A DNA stretch of 64,000 bases from NCBI GenBank assembly GCA_004565275.1, contig SDOX01000121.1, positions 153,800 through 217,799 on the forward strand, written 5' to 3'. Source of the stretch: Nannochloropsis salina CCMP1776. Its lineage: Eukaryota > Sar > Eustigmatophyceae > Eustigmatales > Monodopsidaceae. Positions 56,001 through 64,000 of the stretch are shown here, one piece after another. Each line of letters begins with the position of its first letter. The first letter of the stretch is position 1. A model generated the notes under the pieces. That model searched no databases and had not been told where the DNA came from. It worked only from the letters and a program-made list of their open reading frames with translations. The translations under genes and the position numbers were made by a program.

Positions 56001-59000
56001 AGGAGGCGGACTAGGAGAGGATCGAGGGCGGGAAAGGGGGCGGGGAGAGAGGGAGGCAGGGCGCGCAGGAGGGGAAGGAAGGGGTGGAGGAGGAGGGAGG
56101 GAGGGAGGGCAGTGGAGGGAGGAGCCTCCGACAGAGCGTCCAGGTAAAGCGGAAGGAGCGCCTGGGCGAGCGTCGGAGGTGAGGAAGGGAAGGAGGAAGG
56201 AGAGGAAGAAAGGGGGTCGGAGGGGGAGGTATCGAGGCTGCTCCCCCGGCGCCTGCCGGACCGTAACGGGGAACCCTCATCCTCCCCCTCGCCCTCCCTC
56301 ACGTCCTCCCCAGGCACCACCTCCAACATCTTCCCCAACCACTGGAGGGCATGGGCGCGCAGCACCACTCTTTCCTCTTCCTCCTCCTCCTCCTCCTCCT
56401 TTTCCTCCTCCGTCGCCCTCTCTCCCTCCCTCTTCCCCGTCATCAATCGACGCATCGCGGCCACCACCGCCTCTACAGCCCCCCCCTCCCCCTCCACCAG
56501 ACCGAGGCCCGAGTCCTCTTTCCTCTTGGGGACACCATCCCCCTCCATGCTCGTCTCGACACGAGCTATCAAAGCACACAAGGGGTGGGGCAACTGGATG
56601 AAGGCCTCCCACGCCGCGGTCTGGACGCTCCCTCCCTCCCCCCCGCCCTCCCGCCCCTTTAACAGGCAGACAAGCGCAGGGATCAGGTCTTGCTCGATCG
56701 CCTTCCGCCCCCCACGGAGACTTTCCTCCCTCCCGGCCTCGCCTCCGTCCTCCCACAGGACCATCCACGTCTGCAGGCTCTCGAGCATCTTTACCAAGAC
56801 TGCCTCCGATTCCTCCGTCCCTTTCCTCCTTCCCGCCCATCCACCCTTCGTCTTTTTGCCCCTCCTTTCCCGCTCCCGGCCCCACCACCTTAAAGCCTGC
56901 GCCAGGGCCCGTGATCCCTGCTTTGGATGGATTCGGAAGGCCAGGGGGCGCCACACGTCCTCTGCCAACACTCTCAGCACCACCCGAGCGTCTGTGTCCC
57001 CCACACAGGCCAAGACCGCTGCCGTCTGACTCGCCCCGTCCTCCCCCTCTCCCTCTTTCCCTTCCTCTTTCCCCCCCCCCTCCTCCTCCTCCTTCCAGAG
57101 GACCGCGATTTCCTCCAAGGCCTCGCGACGCTTTTGAGCTTCGGCCAGGTACAACCCTACCACCGCGTCCTCCCCCCCGCCCTCCCCCCCGCCCTTCCCC
57201 CCGCCTTCCACTGGCGTCCCTTCCTGCCCCTTCAAGAGACTTACCACCTCCGCCCGCACGCCCTGTGCTTGACCGAACGTCGCCAATGTGGCAAATACTT
57301 CCTTCTCCGACGCCCGCAACCCTTCCAACACCCTCTGCCCTCCATCCTTCCCGCCCTCCGCCCCGCCCTCCCCCACAAGGCAGGCCACTCCCCACACCAA
57401 CCCCGGGACCCACTGCTCCATGCACCTCAGGGGACGCAGGATTCTGACCAGGTGCAAGAATTCCTCCGCCGACACCTCGCCCTCCGTCAAGCCCTCCATC
57501 CCGCCTTCCAGCACGGCCGGGACCAGGAGGGCCTCGGTCAAGGGGTGGGTCTGGGCGTGCCCGAGGAGCGCAGATACCAAGGGAGGGGAGGAGGGCGGGA
57601 TGGAGGAAGGGAGAGAAGGCGAGCGTAGGAACGCTCGCAAACACTGGGGAGGGAGGCGGGTTAAACCTTGGGTGTGCATGACCGTTGTGAGGACGCTCAA
57701 CCCTTCCTCTTCCCCGCCCTGCTCCAAGCCCTCCGTCAGGGCCACAAGGAGGGCGACGGCGGCGGTGCTGGACAAGGCCGTGGTCGACGCTAGCTTGCCC
57801 AGGGCCATGTAAGCCGTGAGCTTGAATTCCCTCGGTATTTTTCGGGCTTTTACGGCCCGGAGAAGCGGGGGAAGCAACGTCCGCATGTGCTGCTCCGTCA
57901 AGGGCCCGAGCCGGTCCAAAGCCTCCAGAACCACCGCCGAGCACAAGGCTTGTAGGCGGGGGTGGTGACCAAGGGTACCCTGCTCCCAGGCGTGACTGGC
58001 GGTGAAGAGGAGGAGACGAAGGAAGCCCGGTTCTTTCAGACAGTGCCGAACGAGGGCGGGGCGGGGAAGGGTGGGGGGCGGGTCGGACGAGGCGGCCGAG
58101 GACTGGATCCAGGCCCGCAGCAAAGGGAGCCAGCAGGCAAGAGCTTTGGCGGGGCCTCCCGCGTCCAAGCGGAGCAAGCGCACGACCCGGTAAAAGACGG
58201 GGCGGTCGTGGTAAGGAAGGAAACAGGTCAACAAGGCCGGGGCGCAGTGCGCGTGGACGGCGTAGCGACGGACCAAGTACTCCGCCACCCGCGCCCCGTC
58301 TTCCTCCCCGACAAAGGGCGAGAGGTAAAGCAGGCAAGTCTGGAGGGAGGTGTCCAGCTGCTGGTTCACCTCCCGGGTCTGAAGTTCCCGCACAAAGCTC
58401 TGGGATTCATCCGAGAAAAGAGTGGATCGAAACGGGCCCAGGCGGGGCTCGTGGGCCGCGAGGCGTTCCAGGCCCTCGCAGGCCAATTGATGTACTGTAA
58501 AGGTATCCACATCCGCAGCTTCTTTGCCGTCAAAAAGGATGGATGGACGTTGCTGACCCCCTCGACGGGTGGCTTGTATACCTAATGTCCCCCGCAAAGC
58601 CAACATGATGTGTATGGAGGCATGATGGATCAGGAAGGAGGTTAGTCGACTAGCTAACCTTGCATACCGACAAAGCATGCCAATACAATTGAGACATGAT
58701 GGACACAATGGTAGCTAGTGTCTATAGGAACATCAAAAGGTACACGACATCTTCCTGTACACAAGCACATGGCCCATGCGGCCCGTGTAAGACATGAAGA
58801 TTGAGAGGGGAAAGCTGGAGCATCTGTGAAAGGGGCCCCTGAAAGACAACACCATGACATGCCATGCCAATATTGAAGCCAACTAGCTCCAGCATCATCG
58901 AATGAGACCAATTGCATTACATCTTTCACCCCTCACGCGTAAACGATGCATGTACCTGACGATGTAGCTACCCCGGCGGCCCGCACGGCCGCCAGTTGTT

Positions 59001-59019
59001 GGCTAAGTGTGGACGCCAT
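50047..59019 (-). CDS. UTP10: UTP10/HEATR1, HEAT-repeat protein of the small-subunit processome
   Basis: The first exon 59019-58956 (MASTLSQQLAAVRAAGVATS) splices (GTACAT/ATTAG) to 58581, giving RPSILFDGKEAADVDTFTVH, RELQTREVNQQLDTSLQ, EYLVRRYAVHAHCAPALLTC, FLPYHDRPVFYRVVRLL. These are the conserved UTP10 N-terminus (human LLFDPKEAA ... LLPYHETRIFVRV). The body is alpha-helical repeats. The last intron (donor 51367, acceptor 50785) leads to SIFVPYFGYIW and the BP28 C-terminus: LWKPYHHQVLMQTRARAWEV, LPESIAYLSELLEDEREEV, GESLESYLA. The protein scaffolds U3-snoRNP-dependent pre-rRNA processing and Pol I transcription in the nucleolus. The frame changes twice at C/G runs without splice sites (about 55299-55308 and 52062-52079). 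At roughly 2670 residues it is longer than human HEATR1 (2144), partly through Gly/Arg/Glu inserts encoded by GGGA tracts. Confidence 0.92.
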
Positions 59020-60886
59020 CACCACGTCTCGCGTCGAAGGAGGAGCTGTCAATCCTGTTGTACGACCCTATCTCCCTGCAATGAATCATTGGACAGTAGG
59101 AAAAGAGAAAAGATAGATGGAAAAAGGGCTGTGAGTATATGGGCTACGAACGCCAGGCAGTATCCTGAAGTGGTGGTGGGTGGTGGCACATGAACCATGC
59201 TGACCGCTTTACGAATTTTAAGTGATCCAAGCCTATAGGAACAAAATACTGTCGATACTCGACCATATACAATGAGCATCCCGCCTGCGCGGTATCTGTG
59301 GCTGTTTGTTTGGGGTGTTGTAGAACGCAAGGGGCACTCCAAGTAGGGAAGATGGGGAGAGAAGCAACCTCCCACCCTTGGAACGCTTGAGTGACCCGAT
59401 AAAAAGGATAAACAAGATGTTGTTTGCGCATGAAATATCAGGGTAAAGCTCGGGGGCGTGAATATGTACTACGTTTATGATAAGATTGTGATCTGATATG
59501 CATCAAATAACTTCCTATCCGGCTTGTGTCACATTGCTCACCCGCGAAGGGCAGCTACGGCCCATCGATGCATCGCTTGGCGCGTAGGGAAAAACAGCAA
59601 ACAAAGAAATCGATCGCGGGACATTGGCGTGAAAATGCCTCCATGAAGTAGTTATTTTGTAAATTCATGCATGTATGTTTGTATTATTTCGATTCAGTCG
59701 CAAATCACCCCACCTTCGAGGCAGGCGTGGCAACGTGTTGCATCGGCTAGCTTTTCGAAATGATAATTCGACCAAGGATCCCTCCTCTGGAGTAAATTAA
59801 TTGCATTCTCGCATGTAGGATCTGAAAAGAAGGTAGGTTATCGATCAAAGAGTGAGAAGTGCAGGCCAACACACCGGCAAAAGAACCTCGACAGAGGTCT
59901 TCGGGAAATGGAATTATCTGGAGGTGCAAGAAATTTACAGGGTGGCCAACGCTTCATGGAGATGAACGGAAGAGAGGAGAAGAGAAAAGAAATGATATAA
60001 GCAGCACTTTCATGATCAACACGGGGAAGGAAATGAAGGAGAAGAAGGACTAGAAGGGACAGCAAGTGGACTGGGAATGAAAGCCATAGGGTGATGGAAT
60101 AAGGGAAGCATAGAAATTTTAAAAAAAGAAAACGAACAGATTGATCAGTCTATCACTTCAATGTTCCGCTGCGTATGTTGACAAGATGAGAGCGCGAGCC
60201 TGAAGAAAGCGATAGATGTCAGTCCCACGTGACGAAGCCCAACCGATTTAGATAACTTGAGCACAATCTCTTGTCAACCAAAATTTCCAAAAATCTTTAA
60301 TGCAAATGAGTGGCTTGGATTTTTATTTGGCTAGAATGTGGTGTGTTCTCAGTAGATATGTCCGCATGGCAGGAGTGTCAGCGCTTGCGTCAATTTCTCG
60401 CCCTCCGAGTACTAGTACTAGTAGGAGGATACCCGGGAGTAGACATGCGAGACGGAAAGGTCTCCGGTGACATTGTACGGTTCTCGCCTTTTGCTGTGCT
60501 TGTCTGCACTGCCATATCGAGAGCAAGTTAATAGGACTGATATATTGCATGAAGGGAGAAAGTTGGGTTTGCCTTTTGATTTGCCGTTTCACAAAGACGC
60601 AACTCCCACGGTGTGGCTTCCATCAAGATATCTTGCTGTTGGTCATTGGTTGACTGAAATTTCTTGATAAAGTATCGAAAAATCTGCCACACTTCTCCAG
60701 CTCTCACTCAGATTGCAGTGTTTGCAACGATCGCGTCTTCACAAGAATGTTGTGAATCCTTCACGTGTCCACATCGTCCTCCTGCAATCCATCTGCTAAT
60801 GCGCTGACAACATCATGTTTTCCCCTTTCCTCTTTCCGATTCTCACACTCCTCTGATGCCGGTATACTTTCAAAAGCCAAAGTATC
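59020..60886. other. Intergenic region, divergent promoters of UTP10 and TOM22-like gene
   Basis: About 1.87 kb with unconvincing short frames, AT-rich around 59440-59820 and 60100-60310. I see no gene, repeat family or RNA gene. It should contain promoters for both divergent genes. Confidence 0.5.
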
Positions 60887-61415
60887 ATGCCCAGCAGTAA
60901 AAGTGTGCGTTTTGAAGACCTGGACGACGGTGTGGACGACGGTCTGTACGGGATGAAGGTATGTCTTTTGTCCTCGATCCGTTTTCCCGCCACCCCTTGT
61001 TCCCACCAACTGTTACATACGGGACAACAGGGTATCTTGAAAAAGTTGTACACACAAGCCGGCAGCTATAGGAAGTGGGCTCGCAGCCACAGCAAGAAGG
61101 TATGTGTATTGTCTTGTTGTGTAATAAGTTTGCGTTCCTCCCAAACACTCATCATGCACGGCCCCCCTATGTCCCCCCTCTTTCCTTCCCCCCCACGCTC
61201 AGATCTTATCATGGGGGATCTCCTTGGCCTGGTATTTCACCATGGCCAGCATACTGACCGTCATACCCCTCTCCCTAGAGCTGCAAAGGGAGCAGTCAGT
61301 CGTGGAGATGGAGAAAATCCAGGTCAAAGAATTACTCGCCCAGGGTTACCCACCCCAAGAACTACAACGAATGGGGATGACCTTGGAACCTGCCGTTCTA
61401 AATGAAAGACAGTGA
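60887..61415 (+). CDS. TOM22-like mitochondrial import receptor subunit
   Basis: Three exons (60887-60958, 61031-61099, 61203-61415), phase 0 throughout with GTATGT donors, give 117 residues. The acidic N-terminus (RFEDLDDGVDDGLYGMK) is followed by a basic stretch (KKLYTQAGSYRKWARSHSKK). A single transmembrane helix with a proline near its end follows (WGISLAWYFTMASILTVIPL), then a short tail (SLELQREQSVVEMEKIQVKE...) ending in NERQ. This order (acidic cytosolic arm, basic flank, one helix with conserved Pro, short inner tail) is that of Tom22, which binds presequences and organises the TOM pore in the outer membrane. The call rests on architecture plus the 'P(L)..E..RE' pattern after the helix. 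Another small tail-anchored protein is possible. Confidence 0.6.
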
Positions 61416-61908
61416 TAGAGGACGTGAGTCAAGAGTGAATCCACCTGTAAAGTAGCCAAGACGGGGTGCCGGTGGAGCGGGGTGGGGTGGAGAACAAGAG
61501 AAAGTCTAAGTAACCTGAAGGTAGGGGATCCAACTTCTGAGCATTATCTCCAGAGATAGAGGACGAAGGATCTATCGGTATGGATGAGTGACCGTGGCTG
61601 TACATACGTAGGGAGCGGGCGCATGTTTGGCAGGGGAAGGAGGTAATGCGATGGAGAAGGAGCCTGCGGGATACAACATAAGACCTTGGGATCTGGTTCC
61701 CGTGATGCGACCAAAACAAATGGCAATACAAATGGAGATCTTTTTCAAAGGGGGCGATGCTTGCCCCACGCATTATGTCGATTAGTCTCCCTGCCGCTCT
61801 TGACCGGGGGCAGGGGTCGAACCGGGGAATTTTCACCCTCAGTCCAACTCTTTTTTTGTTTACCCTATAGCACATTCCATGGAATTTTAACATGAAAGCA
61901 TACGCCGA
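61416..61908. other. Spacer between convergent 3' ends
   Basis: About 490 bp between the TOM22-like and UPF0598 stops. No gene or repeat recognised. Confidence 0.5.
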
Positions 61909-62860
61909 TTAAGCAGGTGGCATTCCCCACACCGGCTCCTCTTCGTCTGGGAGCTCCCTGATCGGATACTCAGCCCTCCCTCCCTCCCTCCTTCCCTCCC
62001 TCCCTCCCTCCCTCCCTCCCTCTGCCTCCCCGCCTCCCTCCCACTCCAACGCTAGTTTCCCGCCCGCGCTCTCCCGCAACGCGTCTGACAGAAGGAATGC
62101 CACGTGTGAACGCAGCAATCCAAAGCCGGGCTGTCCCCGCACTCGCTTCCCTCCCTCCACGGGATGATACAGACGCCCTGAGCGCCTCGACAAGTGCACC
62201 TGGCGCGGGTCAAAGCGTTGTTGTAACCCCCCCCCAAAGACCAAACAACCTCCTCTGTCTCCCGACTTCTCGTTGCCCGACAGGGCAGGGAGCAGGTCGT
62301 GAAAAACGACGGGCATGTCGGCGGGGAGGAGGTAGTTCATTTCTTTGCCGCATGGAGAGACGAAAGGGTAGGAGGGATGAAGGCCCGTGTCGTTGCGTCG
62401 GATTTGCCGGAAAAAGAAATTGAGGAACTGGAGAAAATGGGCGGGATTGGAAGAAGAAGTCCGTTGAAGAGAAGAGTGAGCGTTGGATTGCTAATGCACG
62501 GAGAAGAGGTAGTTGAATAAAGTTTATGAGCTCTTCGCTTTTCTCTCTTCCTCGTTGTGTTGCTCTCTTTCCCCCCCATTTCTGATTCATTTTTCCAGGA
62601 CCTACCTTGTCATCCTTCAAACAAGATGTCATATTCTTGACGGGACTTTCCTCCAAGTATAACCGCCCCTGCAAATCGACAGTGTAAAAATAACGTCGTT
62701 GCAAACCCTCCTCCTCGTAAAAGGCAAAAGGTTTAATTTGCTTGCGCATCCATTCATCAAGATAGGCGTCCTCCGAACCGGGTGCTGGTGAAGAAGAAGA
62801 CGTGGAAAATGACGTGCAAGGACACGATAAACGAGGTGTGCAGGCGGGATATCTGGGCAT
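61909..62860 (-). CDS. UPF0598 family protein (C8orf82 homologue)
   Basis: Exons 62606-62860 and 61909-62427 join in phase 0 (AAG|GTAGGT ... CTCCAG) for 257 residues. The exon joint recreates NMTSCLKDDK-FLNFFFRQIR. The family order is RRYFYTVDLQGRLYLEES (human EYFYYVDHQGQLFLDDS), SYPFVSPCGKEMNYLLPADM (human FPFLSPCGRERNFL), PVVFHDLLPA, LVFGGGLQQRFDPRQVHLS (human YCGGGEALAVPFEP), GRLYHPVEGG and FGLLRSHVAFLLSDAL. It then has a Gly/Glu/Arg insert coded by a GGGA tract and ends IRELPDEEEPVWGMPPA. The human member is mitochondrial by annotation, and its biochemical role is not known to me. The Ser/Cys/Arg-rich N-terminus could be a presequence. An extra upstream exon cannot be excluded. Confidence 0.9.
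61975..62045 (-). repeat. GGGA tract inside the UPF0598 coding sequence
   Basis: On the coding strand a run of GGGA/GGGC units adds a Gly-Glu-Arg-rich segment (EGGREGGREGRREGG) between the conserved body and the C-terminal PDEEEPVWG motif. The reading frame is kept through it, since the sequence after it remains sensible. Confidence 0.75.
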
Positions 62861-63510
62861 ATGTGATACGGCGGATGGCCGTGGCGTGTATCAGGGTCAA
62901 ATGGAGATACGTAGCGCTTTAAAGCAAGACGCCAGGCAAGAAAGGGGACTAGAAACTGACCATTATCATCGATATCGTTGAAACCAACACAGTACAGTCC
63001 TCTGATAAATTTCTCTGCAGGGTCTTGTGTGCAGCGGATAGTTTACCTCACTCTCCCAAAATAATTTTATTACAGACAAATAATAGGAAACGACAAGAAA
63101 TCATGTACCTCACATGTGCCAGCATCCGCTTCATACTCATTTTGGTAGACTGCCTGTTTCTATGGTATACGCACGGAGACATTGATTCAGACAGAAAAAT
63201 GACGCAAAGAAAATATCGGCGGGTGCTCGTTGCTGTGAGCGAGACGGCCCTCCTCTTTTGAGAGCGACAAATATCCCGTAGGAGTGAATTCTACTGCATA
63301 GCAGCCGGACAGTAGAATTTGGGAGTTGCACTTTGCGACATAGAGAGTTGGATGTTTCTTTTAACAATAAAGATATCCTTCATCTATCACTAAGTCAGAA
63401 GCACGGAGAAGGAGGGGAGGTTGAAGCAGCGTGTACTGCGTTTTTAAAGCAGCCATTTGATTTATCTGATTCCTTCTTTTCTCCACCAACTTTCTAAAGA
63501 TATCAAACAA
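62861..63510. other. Divergent promoter region, UPF0598 and GPN2
   Basis: About 650 bp between two divergent starts. A short AT-rich stretch at 63045-63110 and no convincing coding potential. The sequence TTTCTAAAG at 63491-63499 just before the GPN2 exon could be a splice acceptor for a 5' UTR exon. Confidence 0.45.
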
Positions 63511-63714
63511 ATGAAGAGAAGTCTCACCCATGGACCACGGTTTGGACAAGCTGTCATCGGCCCTCCCGGTGCTGGGAAGACAACGTATTGCCACGGCATC
63601 GCCCGTTTCCTGAGTGCGCGGGGTCGACCTGTGGCGGTCGTCAACTTGGACCCTGCCAACGATAAACTTCCTTTTCCTGTCGACATAGACGTCTCAGAAC
63701 TCGTGAATTTAGCG
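63511..63714 (+). CDS. GPN2: GPN-loop GTPase 2, first exon (gene continues past the window)
   Basis: The 68-codon exon reads [20 protein letters not shown], then [20 protein letters not shown] and VSELVNLA, and ends at donor GCG|GTAAGG in phase 0. The P-loop GPPGAGKT and the VNLDPAN block match human GPN2 ([29 protein letters not shown]). GPN2 assists assembly and nuclear import of RNA polymerase II and III with GPN1/GPN3. The GPN loop itself (residues G-P-N) lies in a later exon. The 63715-64000 stretch is intron as far as I can see. Met at 63511 is chosen because it aligns with the family's start. The frame is open further upstream. Confidence 0.92.
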
Positions 63715-64000
63715 GTAAGGCTTGGACAGGAAAAGGGTGAGAGGGATCGAGCGCAAAGCTTCTTACGTTAGGTGCTGGGAATGGACCCTGAAGAGGGATG
63801 CCACAACGCAATGTGGGTCTAGACGACAGCCGAATGGATGTGCATGGCTTGTGGCTTATCTATGCTGTATAATCGTTATTTTGGGGGGTTGGTCTGTTCC
63901 CCTGTGCTCCCTCTCTTTGGTCGATCGCTTCCTGTCTGCCCTTCCTGTCCACGCACTTTTGAGCACAAGTTGCTCTCCCACTCCGGCGTCGATGTCGCAC

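Noticed and set aside
56277-58337. A 686-codon Gly/Arg/Pro-rich frame on the - strand
   Set aside because: It overlaps UTP10 on the same strand in another frame, and the conserved protein lies in the UTP10 frame.
61800-61840. A GGTTCGACC-like B-box on the - strand hinting at a tRNA
   Set aside because: The bases around it do not form a T-arm stem, and no matching acceptor or anticodon arm is visible upstream.
1-64000. Transposons, virus-derived elements and CRISPR arrays
   Set aside because: No reverse transcriptase, transposase, integrase or capsid-like coding sequence, no long terminal or inverted repeats, and no regular spacer-repeat array were seen by eye. A homology search could still find short remnants.

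Overview
The window is a gene-dense stretch of a eukaryotic nuclear genome. The best fit is a photosynthetic stramenopile, most likely a eustigmatophyte of the Nannochloropsis/Microchloropsis type. This is an inference from four things: a light-harvesting protein and other proteins with heterokont-style bipartite plastid leaders (hydrophobic signal ending in an A-F-type site), short GT-AG introns (mostly 70-250 bp), compact intergenic spaces, and very abundant (GGGA)n/(TCCC)n tracts in introns and even in coding sequence. A 100-N assembly gap lies at 38715-38814. I saw no transposon, viral remnant, CRISPR array or convincing RNA gene.

Layout. 0-10.9 kb: 3' end of an unrecognised gene (+); an NCBP3-like cap-binding protein (-); a CDP-diacylglycerol pyrophosphatase-like HIT-fold protein (+); a secreted alpha-carbonic anhydrase in four exons (-); a coiled-coil protein with a long acidic low-complexity tail (-). 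10.9-21.9 kb: AT-rich gene-poor spacers surrounding a head-to-tail pair of paralogous single-pass membrane proteins with SBBP-type beta-propeller ectodomains; the first has a large coiled-coil cytoplasmic tail, the second a short tail. 22.3-30.8 kb: a multipass protein with a frame break (-), prefoldin subunit 3 (+) and a full-size PDR/ABCG transporter (+). 31.0-36.7 kb: an unrecognised protein (-) and a probably plastid-targeted PPR protein (-).

37.1-39.0 kb: a disordered locus where ribose-phosphate pyrophosphokinase exons lack the middle of the enzyme and are followed by an RFC1-like BRCT exon at the assembly gap. 39.7-48.7 kb: an acid-lipase family alpha/beta hydrolase (-), an LHC antenna protein (+), and a large acyltransferase-3 membrane protein with an extra C-terminal domain (+). 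50.0-59.0 kb: the giant HEAT-repeat ribosome-biogenesis protein UTP10/HEATR1 (-). 60.9-64.0 kb: a TOM22-like mitochondrial import receptor (+), a UPF0598/C8orf82 family protein (-) and the 5' exon of the GPN2 GTPase (+).

The genes are mostly unrelated in function: chloroplast light harvesting and inorganic carbon handling, lipid hydrolysis and transport, and housekeeping (prefoldin, small-subunit processome, TOM, GPN2). The features most worth a second look are the tandem beta-propeller receptors, the asymmetric ATP sites of the ABC transporter, the acyltransferase-3 fusion, the purine/pyrimidine layout of introns, and a set of frame breaks that all sit on C/G-rich runs and so probably reflect consensus errors.
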